From Isoetes taiwanensis (lineage: Eukaryota > Streptophyta > Lycopodiopsida > Isoetales > Isoetaceae), in the NCBI GenBank assembly GCA_021234155.1, contig JAJEKV010000159.1, positions 530,466 to 594,465 of the forward strand: a DNA stretch of 64,000 nucleotides, written 5' to 3'. Within the stretch, counting starts at the first letter, position 1; each line of letters begins with the position of its first letter. The notes below the pieces were generated by a model. The model was not told the origin of the DNA and ran no database searches. It saw only the letters and a program-made list of their open reading frames with translations. This document shows positions 1 through 10,655 of the stretch, one piece after another. Position numbers and translations under genes: made by a program.

Positions 1-37
1 TTGGTATACTTCGTTCAGTTACGTATTGCTCTATGTT

Positions 38-82
38 ATGTGGTTTTCATTAGGAATGAAAATTTTGACATAAAAACCACAT
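38..82. repeat. Short inverted repeat (hairpin)
   Basis: ATGTGGTTTT at 38-47 is matched by its exact reverse complement AAAACCACAT at 73-82, leaving a 25-nt loop. Related GTGGTTT/AAACCAC words recur to about 165. It could be the end of a miniature inverted-repeat transposon, but I see no target-site duplication or second terminus. Confidence 0.45.
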
Positions 83-163
83 CTATAATAGTGGTTTTCT
101 AATTGATTTATTATAGTGGTTGAATTTTTGGGTGTCTTGTGCTAGTGATTAGCCGAGAAACCA

Positions 164-455
164 CAACATGTGTATGGTACTAGATAGCAGTTGAGAAATA
201 AGTTGGCGCCAAGTATGAATATAGCTTTAGAATGCCTATGTCCACGATTACATATGAGTCCTAGACTTAGGGTTGGTGCGCTATATCATATAATAACAAG
301 CGTATTAGCGGTCTTAGTTAGGAAGGATTTGAAAAGTAATGTCAACTACTATAGTGAGGTGATCATATCGAGGATGTCGATTGTGATGAGATGTATATCA
401 TATTAAAAGATAATAGAATATTCATTTACAAAGCGAGTGAAATATTATGACAAGG
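164..455. repeat. Dispersed ~290-bp repeat, copy 1
   Basis: This block is collinear with 12,500-12,780. Shared words include GTGTATGGTACTAGATA, GACTTAGGGTTGGTGC and ATGTATATCATATTAAAAGA. Both copies start and stop abruptly in unrelated flanks, and the differences are mostly small indels. The family is not recognised. The 71-codon open frame inside (191-406) is not kept in the second copy and is unlikely to be a gene. Confidence 0.7.
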
Positions 456-3400
456 TTTAAAGAGTGGCGTAATGATATGCTTATATCTGAGATATTGGGT
501 TAGGTATTCTTTTACCGAGAGATAAGCATTCAAGTTATCCCAATGGTTGAGGAGTTGACTATCTTAGATCACGATGGTACTAAGGAAGATGAGAAAAAAA
601 ATTTTTGAAGGGCGTGAGGCTCTTTTTATTGACTTAAGAACAAAGGCACAATACACAATGCCTGACGAGAATAAAACCCTAGTGGATAGGCTGACCCAAC
701 TAGGCAAAAGAAACACGTCATGCATAAGAAGAACAAGTAAATCACGATGCACTTAAAATTATCTCTTTTTATCATCAGCTAGAGATGAGCAGCGATAAGC
801 TTTAGTGATCTTAAAGGCACAATGGAGAAGGCGCTGTTCGAGAGATGTGTGCACCTTGGAAAATCCACAAAGCGTTGCCTCTGTGGGATAGACCACAAAA
901 TCAACTAGAAGCAAAGATGAAATGCCAGCTTACGCCCAAGCTAGGCCAAGCAGGGGGATAAAGTGCAAGTGGGATCTCACGGCTGGTAAGAGACACTGCT
1001 TGAAAAGAGTGAACAACCACTCCCAAAACAAGGTAGACGTGTCGCACAAGAAGAAGCGGTGTTCAATAGTTTCAACCGCGTTGTACAGAGAGGGGAACAG
1101 CGATCACGAGGAGACCTCTAGGATTCATCTTGTGAACCAAGACATTCACTCCGAACACATCTATGGAGAATTTGCCATCGCCATGGCCACGACGCTAGGG
1201 TGGAGCAATTTATCCCATGTCCACATCAAACACTTCTCCACTTGTGGTTGAGGAACACGAAGATAAGCGATCTTTGGGATGGGGAAGAGGCTCACAATCT
1301 AAAAGCGGCTTTGTGCGATGGAAGAAACAAGCTTTTTCGGCTTAAGGCGTGCATCCACATATCAAATAGGCATCATTTGTGGTTCTTTGCACAATGGATG
1401 GCAAAATCAGCCACCCAGCCCAGATTTGCGAGAAAGTTAAATTAGTGAGAATAGCTAGAGTAAGTCTAGCATATCACGGTGATGTTACATTCAAAGACAT
1501 CAGAAGGGGATGGTTGGAGCGGTGTTGGAATAACCCGATAATGAGAGCTTAGCTACTCAATGGTTCTAGATACCAATGAATTACTTCCTTAGTTTATAAG
1601 CTAAAACATTTATTTGGTTTTGGGAATAAAAAAGATGTATAAAAATATCGCGTCCCCACGATGGAAAGAAAGAAGAATCTGACGACTTTTGGCGAATTAT
1701 ATACCTTTAAAGGCTATTTAATAACCGAGAAAGAGGGCAATACATAACAATTCCAAGTCCCGATAAAAATCAAGGCGAAAGTGTATAGATTACAAGGATT
1801 GAAATTATATAGACCAAGAGTCCAGATATCCTAAAGTTACCCTACTCGCGGGAACAATTGTGGTACTAGTAGTGGAGAAGGTATTGCCTTGAGGGATGCG
1901 ACCGTTAGAAATTATTATGACTTTGAAACCTTAAGAGGGTAAGAACGGATCATCATATGGTGGTTACTAACTAAGATTGAGACATTGGTTTTCCTATTAA
2001 GAGATGCGAAAGAGGGATTGTAGTGCCTGCGCTTCATTATAAAGGAGGGAGGCATGAGAACATTTGAAACTGGATTAAAAACTGGAGTCCACACATGACA
2101 ACAAGAAGAAAAATAGTGTTTAACCGTAAAGTATAGTTGATAGTGAGGACAACAAGGGTCCTTAGCGAAGAGCCTTTAAGAAGAGCTCCTCATATGGGGT
2201 AGTAGCCTTCGGGAGCAGGCATAATCCCGAGTAAAGCATATTTTTATGTAATGGGGTTAAAAGTACCATGAGGCACTAAAGGAATGGTTGAAATAGCTAG
2301 AGACCACATCCAAAATATAGGCAACATATACAAGTCCAACATAAAGTTGGCCCTGTCTATTTGGGGAAGTAGGTGGCGCAACCACATCATAAAGGTACAT
2401 AAGCCGATGGGTTTTGTTTGAAAGTGATCTACCAAAAAGTTACATTTAGCTAAGGTTGAAACCCAGCTCTAACATTGTGGAATAATGGATATATGTTTAT
2501 TATGTACATAACATGTGTACACATACGATAAACATCTTAGAGGTAATCTAAGTGCCAATACAAAAAAGGAGAAAGACGACTTTATTACTCCAAAGTTACT
2601 AATGAAAGGTCCGGAGATATATTCGAAATGTGCAAAGCCAGCAGTCCGTTGCATGCTAAGGCATGATGTAGTGAAGTTGACACGTAAAATAAATGCCAAC
2701 GGCCCATAGAATGAAGCTTAGATGATGGGGGTTGAATAGTACAATAGTACAATTCAGGGATAGGTAGCGGCTGCGGTACTGCGTAGATTCAAATGTCTTG
2801 AATAGCCACGTAGACTAGCTTTCCCACATGATCCATACCCGATCGCAGGGTGACGCCATGGGTTACTTGAGGTGCAAGTTAACATATATACACTATAGGA
2901 CCTCGAACATTGATACAAGTAGGGTTATATTAAACCGCAGTAATTGTAGAAAGACATCAAAATACAAAGCTAACCTTGGATGACCCGCAGACATAACTTC
3001 ACGATTCCTACAAAGGCTCGGGCCATTTCCTCTTAGGCCATGACTATGGCTTAAATGAGGATACGTCGTCATTTGGAATTCAACAACAAATGATAAATCA
3101 TACCTAGAAATGTAATGACCAACATTTCGGGGATGTAGGACAATGTTGAATCATAACCCCAATGATAGGTGGGTTGACAAACATAAGGGGCATATAATAT
3201 GGCGGCTTAGAGGCCACAAGACGGTTAACCAAGGCGTGAAAGGAGTAAATGGATTGGTGACTCTATCAATAAAGGTCCGCGTGTAAAAGAGTGAAATGTG
3301 TAGGCGCGGGCGGGCGTAAGGGTCTAATCAAAATCGATCATAGACTTAGAAACATATTGAAGAAGAGAAGGAATAAAGGACCCCCATGCATGATATTTAG

Positions 3401-3774
3401 CAATTTGATAGAAAGAGTCTTTGCTAACATGCAAAGATATACCGCAATTTGAAGGCGGCAAAGAAGAGAAAAACTCTTTTAAAGATTTGGTGTATGGCTT
3501 AGGGAAGAAGACGTCGATGTCTTAGGACAATATGGTGAATTGAAGTCACCGGCGATGTTTTAAATAAATAGATAGATGGGTAGATATAGCATTTATCGTG
3601 CATGCCATTATGGCGGCGGCCCCCTCGGGACATATGATCTGAGCCCCAAAGACTTGAACACAAGATCTCTGAATAGAGGAGGCCTAATTTGAGGGTCTTT
3701 GGGTGGTCACATCCTTTGGGATATTCACATAATGCCTTGGAATAATGAAGTTCATTTTTTATGGAACCTATACA
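456..3774. other. Unassigned AT-rich stretch without supported gene
   Basis: I see no recognisable domain, RNA gene or complete transposon here. The longest open frame (922-1251, plus, 109 codons) has no motif I know, and the frame that overlaps its end (1200-1445) could be a shifted continuation, so a decayed coding remnant at 0.9-1.45 kb is possible but unproven. The rest is stop-rich in all frames. Confidence 0.5.
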
Positions 3775-4516
3775 AACCGGAAGCTTTATCTCAGAATCTA
3801 TCTCAGAAAACTAGCAAACACGGTTAATCCAATCAACACTCGAATCAACCCTCGAACCCCAGATCAAAGTCTCACCGGCACAACTTATCCACCAACCTGC
3901 TCGATTGGTAAACACAGAGTCTAAGCTCAAATTCCTCCCAATGAAAGTCTCAACCGATAGCCTCTCCGATTCTCTCGGAATTCTCTAGAGCTTAGGGAAA
4001 CACTTAATTCAAAACACAATTTGCCAAGAGATCTACCGGGGCCAGATTCTGTAACATGCCGGGGCACTACGGCTACCTAATTCTGTGAGCACGTTCCTTC
4101 TTATACTATTCTAAAAGGTATTCATGATCTATTCTTGATTTACCTTTTGCACCATAAGCTATTTTCCCCGATACCTTTTCTATCAATCCACCTACAAGGC
4201 CCTAGAAGCTAATTTCGCCACACCGGACCTTTTGCATGCTAAACTAGCTGATCCTAGGTAATTCAGGTCTAGAAGGGCCAATGCGTTTACACCTTTTGTT
4301 TGTCTCTTTTTTTTTTTTTTTGTTACATTTTAACGGCCACACTAATTCGTTGTTTAAATGATTGCTTTTAAGTTTCAATGGTTTATTTATAGCCCTTATT
4401 AAAAGTGCGACTTTAAAACTTTAAGGCTATACAATCAATCAAAAGAACCCTTTGCTCTCAGTTTTTCTCGTGAAATCCTTTCTCCGGGAACCACGCTTCA
4501 AGCTAGTGTCAGATCA
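3775..4516 (-). repeat. 3' LTR of the gag-only element
   Basis: It aligns over its length with 6186-6934. Shared anchors include CGGTTAATCCAATCAACAC, AAGTCTAAGCTCAAATTCC-like text, CTTATACTATTCTAAAAGG and GGCTATACAATCAATCAAAA. The right end GATCA abuts the polypurine tract. A T-run at about 4308-4321 is longer than in the other LTR. The copies differ by many small indels. Confidence 0.75.
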
Positions 4517-4532
4517 ATTCCCTCCCTTTCCC
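4517..4532 (-). other. Polypurine tract of the gag-only element
   Basis: On the minus strand this reads GGGAAAGGGAGGGAAT, immediately before the start of the 3' LTR. This is the place and composition expected of the plus-strand DNA primer of an LTR retrotransposon. Confidence 0.75.
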
Positions 4533-4578
4533 GTAGGCCGACCGCCCTCGACCATCCTCATTCGAGGCAATAATCCGC

Positions 4579-4703
4579 CCCAAAGCTAGTCAACCCGACT
4601 ATCCGCTTTGTTCCGACTCTTTCCCAAAGCTAGTCAACTCCACTATCCGCTGTCCGGAATAACCACCTTTCTTTCTAAGCTAGTCACCCCATTATCCGCT
4701 TTG
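4579..4703 (-). repeat. Three-copy tandem repeat between gag and polypurine tract
   Basis: The word AAGCTAGTCA followed by TATCCGCT occurs three times, with starts 44-49 bp apart. It lies in the 3' untranslated part of the gag-only element. Function is unknown. Confidence 0.65.
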
Positions 4704-4919
4704 AAAGGATTTCTTATGGGTCGGTAATCTTACCATCCTACGGATAGTTCTAAACTGCCGCTTTGTGCCGTCCTGGTGATTGCCCCTTCTAAATCTAAAG
4801 CATCATTCATTTGAAAAAAACTTCCATCATCTTAGACCAAATGAATACAATGCTCAAACCATTCACACACACACATGTCTACACGCATATTTTTTACCCT
4901 ACTTGTTTTTACCCACGCA

Positions 4920-6153
4920 TTAATTTGAAGGCTTAATTTCTTTCATAGTCTTAGAGTACTTTTCTTTTGTCAAACTTAGCGTTAACTTTCGAACCTTTTT
5001 GAACTTCTTTACGCAACACCGAACATGGGCAATCTCGGGCAAGCAGTGTTCGGGTCTTTGCTCGAAGTATCCTCCTTGGGTTGCTTTCGATCCCCTTTGA
5101 TGCAACTTTGGGCATTGATTCTTATGGTGTGGACCTCCACATATAAAACATCCTCCCGGGGTGCATTTGTCTGCGTGCTTTGGCCATCCCCGCGTTCTCC
5201 ATTGCTTCTCTTCTGCGGGTTTCATCATTACCAAAGCAAAAGCACTTGTTCGATTCCTCATTATTCTCTTTTCGATATGCCTTGCCATTGTATGCGGCAA
5301 AATTTTTCTCTCCTCGGGGTACCCTCCTGATATCATACCGCATATGCCGATTGAAGTTTCATCTCTAGCGGAAACTGACCTTTTTAGACCGGCTTCATCA
5401 ATAGTTGATGGTTCTCGCCAAAACATAGCTCAAGATATAATGGATCTCGCAGACCAAGTATGAATTCTCAAGGCCACTTCACTTTCAGATAGTCCTCCCC
5501 GGCTGTAATTCTCCCATCTCATCCGTACGGGCTAAGTAGGAGAACTTAGAATAAAAGTGATGTAACCGATTCATGTTCCCTTTGCTTAAAAAGATCCCCC
5601 ACTGCCTTTTTAAGATCTGGGTAATAATTTGCATGCAAGTTGTCGCATTTCGAATGCTTTTCTGCTGCTGCAAGTTTTTATCCAGGTAACAATTTCTTCG
5701 CCCTTGCCCCCATATCCCGGCTACGATGGAGTTAAATATTTGTCCATAGCTTGAGTTTCGCTTCCTCCCTAGCTTTTACTCTTTCAAAGAAACTTTCCCC
5801 AACCGCCAGAATCCTAGAACCGCTTGGCGGACTCTTATTTATCTCAGATATGATCTAAGATTCCTTCTACCTTCTAACCCACCAATTAGACCTCGACTGG
5901 CATTGTAACCCGCAGTAGAGGAGAATCCGGTGGTGGCCGAATGGGTGGAGTGCTTACTTGGTGCGAGGAGGTCGTTGGAATATGTCGGCAGCAAGTGCCC
6001 ATACGAAGTGTTACCGCATTCAAGTTTCCTCACGGTTCTCCTCAAAACTAACAGATGTAGGCATGCCAATGCAGGTTTGTCTGCTTGGCGAAGATTCATA
6101 GCACGATTATCGCGGTCTTCAGGAAGATTAAATTTGTTACGGGCCATTTCCAC
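4920..6153 (-). pseudogene. gag: Retrotransposon gag (capsid/nucleocapsid), frameshifted
   Basis: The reading starts with ATG near 6150, only about 20-30 bases after the primer site, and runs through at least three frames. The N-terminal open frame covers 6153-5839, the middle (about 5838-5430) is shifted, and the C-terminal frame covers 5426-4920. The last part carries the zinc knuckle CFICGGPHHKNQC (minus strand, 5150-5112) with spacing CX2CX3HX4C, a variant of the usual CX2CX4HX4C. After it comes a lysine-rich tail and a stop at 4920. Gag packages element RNA in cytoplasmic particles. There is no downstream pol. Indels could be real decay or sequence error. Confidence 0.72.
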
Positions 6154-6171
6154 AGATATTGGGATGCAACA

Positions 6172-6183
6172 GACTCGATACCA
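6172..6183 (-). other. Primer binding site (tRNA-iMet type)
   Basis: The minus strand reads TGGTATCGAGTC, close to the plant iMet primer site TGGTATCAGAGC. It is separated by two bases from the LTR end TATCA at 6186. It sets the minus-strand orientation of the gag-only element. Confidence 0.75.
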
Positions 6184-6185
6184 CT

Positions 6186-6934
6186 TGATAAAAGCGGCTT
6201 CTCTATGCGTAAAAATCTATTCAAAACTAGTAAATACGGTTAATCCAATCAACACGGAATCAACACGAACCCCGCATCCAAGTCTCTGCACAACTTATCC
6301 ACCCAACCGGCTCGGTTTGCAAACACGGCAAGTCTAAGCTCAAATTCCTCCCACTGCGAGTCTCGCTGCCACTTTGATAGCCTCTCGGGATTCTCACGAA
6401 TTCTCTCTAGAGCTTAGGGAAACACTTAATTCAAAACACAATTTGCCAAGAGATTTCACTGCGCAGTTAGATTCTATAACATGCAGTGCACTTACGGCTA
6501 CCTAATTACTGCACGAGAGCAGTTCCTTCTTATACTATTCTAAAAGGTATTCATGATCTATTCTTGGATTTACCTTTGCACCATAGTTGGCTTTCGGCTG
6601 CCCTTTTCTATCAATCCGACCTGCTGCCAAGGCCCTAGAAGCTAATTTCGGCAATACCGGACCTTTTACAGCTAAAACTAGCTGATCCGGTAATTCCACC
6701 GTCGTAGGCCACGTTTCACCTTTTGTTTGTCTCTTTTTTTTTTGTTAACACATTTTAACACTAATTCGTTGTTTAAATGATTGCTTTTGGGTTTCAATGG
6801 TTTATTTATAGCCCTTTATTAAAAAGTGCGACTTAAAACTTCTAAGGCTATACAATCAATCAAAAGAACCCTTGCCTCTCAGTTTTTTAGCCAGAATCCT
6901 TTCCCCCTCCACCCCCTGCTAAAGGTCAGATCGA
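6186..6934 (-). repeat. 5' LTR of the gag-only element
   Basis: It begins TGATAAAAG next to the primer site (plus-strand coordinates) and ends near GATCGA, matching GATCA in the partner LTR. It is collinear with 3775-4516. Several positions with CTCA or CACC in one copy read GCAGT or GCTGC in the other, so the divergence is clustered rather than spread as point changes. Confidence 0.75.
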
Positions 6935-8046
6935 ACTTAAAGACGCTTTAGGTATTAAAATAATGGGTTGGAAACATTTTGTTTCGAACCTTATCTAGGT
7001 ACCCTAGAAGGAGGTGAGTAATCAACAAAATGGTTGGGTGGCATTGAAACGTGTACAAGAGAACAACTCCAAAAAGAGGGTAGACCTGCTGTCACTTTGA
7101 CAAAAGGTGGCACAGATAATTAATCACATCCATATAGGCGGTGAAGTTTGGCACAAAGTGTTGACATTATTGTGGGGGTTCTAACACAAGCACTCACCAC
7201 GCATTACAGAGTTTGTACCATGGTCCAAAAATGGTCCATAAAAAGAACACCGACCATTGAGAAGAAGTAGTGAGGGATGGTAGGATTAAAGCTACCCATG
7301 GTCTAGAGGGGTGCTTTCATGGCGCCCCTGTTGGTTGGGCTAAAGGAAATCCTTTCTCACAGAATTGAGATGAGGCAAGGTTTAGACACTAGAGAGAGAC
7401 AATCGCAATTATAGTTATGTCTATAAAACATTATTTATATAACATCGAATAAGGTCTAATATAAAAGCATATGAATGTAGTATGGATTGAATCATGGCAA
7501 AGCGTCCAAGAAATTGGGTTATCAAGGGCATCTACCAAAGGAAAAAATAATTAAAGTTATAAAATTAGGAACCATGGCGGACATTATTATCGTCGCTAAA
7601 GAATATCCAAGGATATAATACATGTCATATTCTAGAAAGCTGCCCTCCACGTTGTTAAATTAAATTCTAATTAGTCCCACCAAGTGAATTGATGTTGTTA
7701 TAACAAGTTGGCGGACTTGCTAGATGCGATGGAAAGGTCATTTGGTCTGGTTTATTCTAGATACTAGCTTTATATATGATTAACAAGCCATCCCAGGTTG
7801 ACTATGGCGTAGAGAGGTCGAGCTCCCATGGCTATGGCAAGACCTGCCACTTCTCGCTATGGCAGAGAGCTTGCTGCGGTGGCTATGGCCGAGAGAGCTT
7901 GCTCCCACGGCCATGGCTTAAAAGAGCTTTGTTTCGGTGGGAGTTGTTGCCTCCACAACGTGGGTTTACCAAAGGCACGCCTCCCAATTTAAATACCTAA
8001 TAGATACACTATAAAATATTAGAAAAACGGTTAATCCCCAAGAAAG
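6935..8046. other. Unassigned stretch with a short degenerate repeat
   Basis: No supported gene is present. At 7802-7920 the phrase (G)CTATGGC with GAGAGCTTGCT recurs four to five times, a small degenerate minisatellite rich in CATGG. The 74-codon frame across it (7776-8000) has the look of a repeat-derived shadow. Confidence 0.5.
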
Positions 8047-8050
8047 AAGT

Positions 8051-8103
8051 TAGCTTATTGGTAAAGGTGTTGGCTTCTGCCGATAAGGTTAGGGTTCAAT
8101 CCC
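8051..8103 (+). repeat. tRNA-like SINE head with Pol III boxes A and B
   Basis: TAGCTTATTGGTA (from 8051) fits internal promoter box A and GGGTTCAATCCC (8092-8103) fits box B, with about 30 bases between them, as in tRNA genes. The segment does not fold into a full cloverleaf that I can complete, so a tRNA-derived SINE is more likely than a functional tRNA. I cannot identify the SINE tail or its 3' end. Confidence 0.5.
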
Positions 8104-8639
8104 ATGATGTACCTTTTTCTTAAAAGAACCGCTAACCGGACAAAAAGCGTAATATTAGATATGTATAACAAAGAAATAGAAGCATATGTATGCTACATAA
8201 AGAAGAGAGTTGGCAAAAATGGAAAGAGTCTTTGGGTTAGAAGCGCAGGGAGGTCCAAAAGGTTCAAAACGCCGCGAGGAAAAAGGAAAACTTTTTTAAA
8301 AACGACGCGATATTTTACACGCGGCGGACCGTATAAACCGGGCAGTAAAAGTTATCACATCAATTACTTTCAAAAGAAACACCTCATCCGCCAGCGGTTT
8401 GACTTTTTAGCCTTGGTGTTGCCATTTTCGACCTCGGGAACGCCGGTGCGTCCATTGGAACCATTTTTAACCATTTTCATCATCCGAAGCTACCCTACAA
8501 AAAAGTTATGGCCCATCTAAACTTGGGTCCTCCGGTCACAAATTTTTCCTCCAAAATGCCTAAACACAAAAACTCACAATTTATTACATCAACCTAGCAC
8601 AAGGCTAAATCACCTAAAAGTTAAAGTATCCAACTAAGC
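8104..8639. other. Region holding an unsupported 138-codon frame
   Basis: The plus-strand frame 8104-8520 starts inside box B of the SINE-like head and is lysine/arginine rich at its N-terminal half. I recognise no domain. Overlap with a Pol III promoter and lack of any gene context make a real protein unlikely. Confidence 0.35.
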
Positions 8640-10270
8640 AAAGCTCCCGCCAACTTCCTAACTGCTTGGGGTTAGAGATTTGTCGGGCTAAGATTCGATC
8701 AACCAAAATCATGGCTCGATAGCTCTTTGTGGACGCCCCCAACATATCTGGCTCGATTAATATACATCTGAGGACTTCCCCCCATGGCAACCCGGCTCAC
8801 CATGAGGGGCCCTCCTGCCTAACTTCGGACCATCAGGTAGAAAGATGCCCAAGTGAAGGACACGAGGTGTCATTCGCCCACGCCCAATGGGACTCCTAAG
8901 GAAGCGTGAATCATGTTAGCTGCAATGGCATAAATCATGCGTAAATAACCACCACGCGAAGGGTGGCGTTCCATCCAAGTACTAACCAAAGAAGATGCAT
9001 CTAGTCCTAAGGAAAACACCCCAAACCCCGGGTTCTACCCCTACTCAGTTCACGTGAGGATGGACCGGCGGCACCGGTCTCAAGAGATCGTGAGATGTAG
9101 GTATAACCCCGGCGTTGGCGGCATAGAACGATGGCTAGGGTTGTCCACTCCATCCGCCCTCCTATGCACACACTTGCGAGATAAGGCAATCAAGCTATGG
9201 CGTCATTGTAGCCTTCGGAGGCGCAATCCCAAAGGCATCACCCTTCTTGACTACTCCTGGTTACATCTCCCCCCGATGGGCCCGGGATGAGGCAGGGGAA
9301 GTGTCCCTTTCAGTCGCAAGGATTCCATGGGTGAGCTAGAGAATACGCGCCGCATCAGCCACCCCCGCATCCGTGCACTGCACCTACTCCCCCAAATCTA
9401 CTTAAGCAATCACGGGATGATCACACCCACTGTACCGAGGAGGCAAGTCCGGACCCATACCCGCCCTAGTTCAGCGGGCTACTCCATCGCCTAGCTCATC
9501 AAGGAGTCCCCCGTAGCCTTTTATGCTCGGTGAGACCCCACCCCACACGTCATCACTACGGCCCTTATCGGTGCTTCAATCATGCCATAGATTCCACAGC
9601 TTCGGTGGGATCTTGTGCACCTGCAGGCCAATTAATGGGGTATTACGGAGCTACTAGGAGCATACTAATGACATAGGTTACAGAGGTCTCTACCCCTTAA
9701 TCTGCTTTTCTGAAGAAGAACTAACAAAGATACATCCATCCATCCATCATTAGCATAATCAATAGTTGAGAACATTCTAACTATCAAACAAGAGGGTAAT
9801 CGTCATCGAGACAAGCAAAGAAGCCCTCCGAGGTGCTATCCTACTAGAATCACAACTAAGCTAACTATGTACTAACTGAACCATAGCTAGCTCCACTATC
9901 CCTCCTGGTCGCCATCCTTTTATCTGGAACAGGGTCGAACAACATCTCGGGGTTGGGGCACATCTCCTCCTCCATCTCCAATTGCCCCAAATCCCAATTG
10001 GGACAAATTGGTGCCCCCCCCAATTTGGGTGTCCCAAATTGGAAACTCTGCCTTGCCCAATCGATTTGGGCCAGGTGGCTTACTTTAGGTTGGTTAGTAT
10101 TAGCTAATTTGGTATTTTAGCCCTTTTAATATTAGGTTAAGCCCTAAATTCGAATTAGGGTTTTAGGTTAGGTTTTCCACTTTAATAATGAATTATTAAC
10201 ATAGCTAACCTTAGCTTATGAATAATTAATGTGCCATTAATTATATTATAATGTTATCCCATGTGTTTTG
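8640..10270 (-). repeat. LTR relic related to the 13-kb chromovirus (minus strand)
   Basis: Read on the minus strand, this GC-richer block follows the order of the LTRs at 34,243 and 45,892. Shared landmarks are GGATGTATCT, GGGGTAGAGACCT, ATGCTCCTAGT and GTGCATAGGAGGG followed by GGATGG and GACAACCC. Length, about 1.6 kb, matches the 1.54-kb LTRs. No primer site or internal region was found next to it, so a solo LTR or truncated end is likely. Boundaries are approximate. Confidence 0.6.
9976..10042. repeat. Dense palindromes built on CCAATT/AATTGG
   Basis: Within 67 bases there are CCCAATTGGG, CCAATTTGGG and TCCCAAATTGGA words arranged as inverted repeats, including outer arms TCCAATT (9976) and AATTGGA (ending 10042) and a C-run. 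It lies in the upstream part of the LTR relic and could form cruciforms. Confidence 0.6.
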
Positions 10271-10532
10271 AATCCTGCCTAAAAATTTTGATGGCTCGGA
10301 ACGTTGATTTTAATTTTAGTTAGAAATGAGATAGCCCTGGTTTTCTTTTTCGACTAGCTTTTAGGGTTCAATGGTGTGCACGCGCAGCTATAAGCGACTT
10401 TGACAAGATGCATGCATGGTTTGATTCCCTGCTTGAACAAGTAAAACCGAGCATAAATTTTCAAAGTGATCAAGTTTGAAATGACTTGCTATGGCGGTTT
10501 TAGATCTTCGAATATAAAAATCAGAGGTATAG

Positions 10533-10655
10533 GTCGACATTTGGTTTCATAGCTCAAATGGTGCAAAAGGCAAAAAATGTTCTTCGGAAGATGACCACCA
10601 AGATGAACTTGGTGATGAGTCATCTATTTTAGAAATCATTCCATACAAGGCGTAA
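10533..10655 (+). pseudogene. Possible terminal exon, product unknown
   Basis: A 41-codon frame follows an AG (10531-10532) that could be a splice acceptor, and it ends at TAA 10653-10655. The peptide has an acidic, serine-rich stretch (SSEDDHQDELGDESS) and ends IIPYKA. Composition is unlike the surrounding AT-rich stop-dense DNA. I do not recognise the family and see no convincing upstream exon, so this is a low-confidence gene remnant. Confidence 0.25.

Larger units (their letters stand above)
3775..6934 (-). mobile_element. Non-autonomous LTR retrotransposon with gag only (TR-GAG-like)
   Basis: Two ~745-bp direct repeats flank a 1.67-kb interior on the minus strand. Read on that strand, the order is 5' LTR (6934-6186), iMet-type primer site (6183-6172), a gag-like frame ending in a zinc knuckle (6153-4920), a short tandem repeat tail, a polypurine tract (4532-4517) and the 3' LTR (4516-3775). 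No protease, reverse transcriptase, RNase H or integrase motif fits in the interior. This matches plant terminal-repeat retrotransposons with a GAG domain, which depend on enzymes from an autonomous partner. The outer edge at 3775 is approximate and I could not identify a target-site duplication. Frameshifts in gag suggest that the copy is no longer functional. Confidence 0.75.

Noticed and set aside
922-1445. Overlapping plus-strand frames of 109 and 81 codons
   Set aside because: No motif, no homologous copy and no promoter; stops are dense around them.
5025-5463. Plus-strand frames of 60-101 codons over the gag region
   Set aside because: They are antisense shadows of the minus-strand gag with its zinc knuckle.
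3775-6934. Ordinary segmental duplication instead of LTRs
   Set aside because: Primer site and polypurine tract adjoin the repeats at the right ends, which a duplication would not explain.
8051-8110. A functional tRNA gene
   Set aside because: Boxes A and B fit, but I could not close an acceptor stem or a clear anticodon loop; a SINE head explains it better.
9054-9290. 78-codon plus frame in GC-rich DNA
   Set aside because: It lies antisense within an LTR relic and carries no domain.
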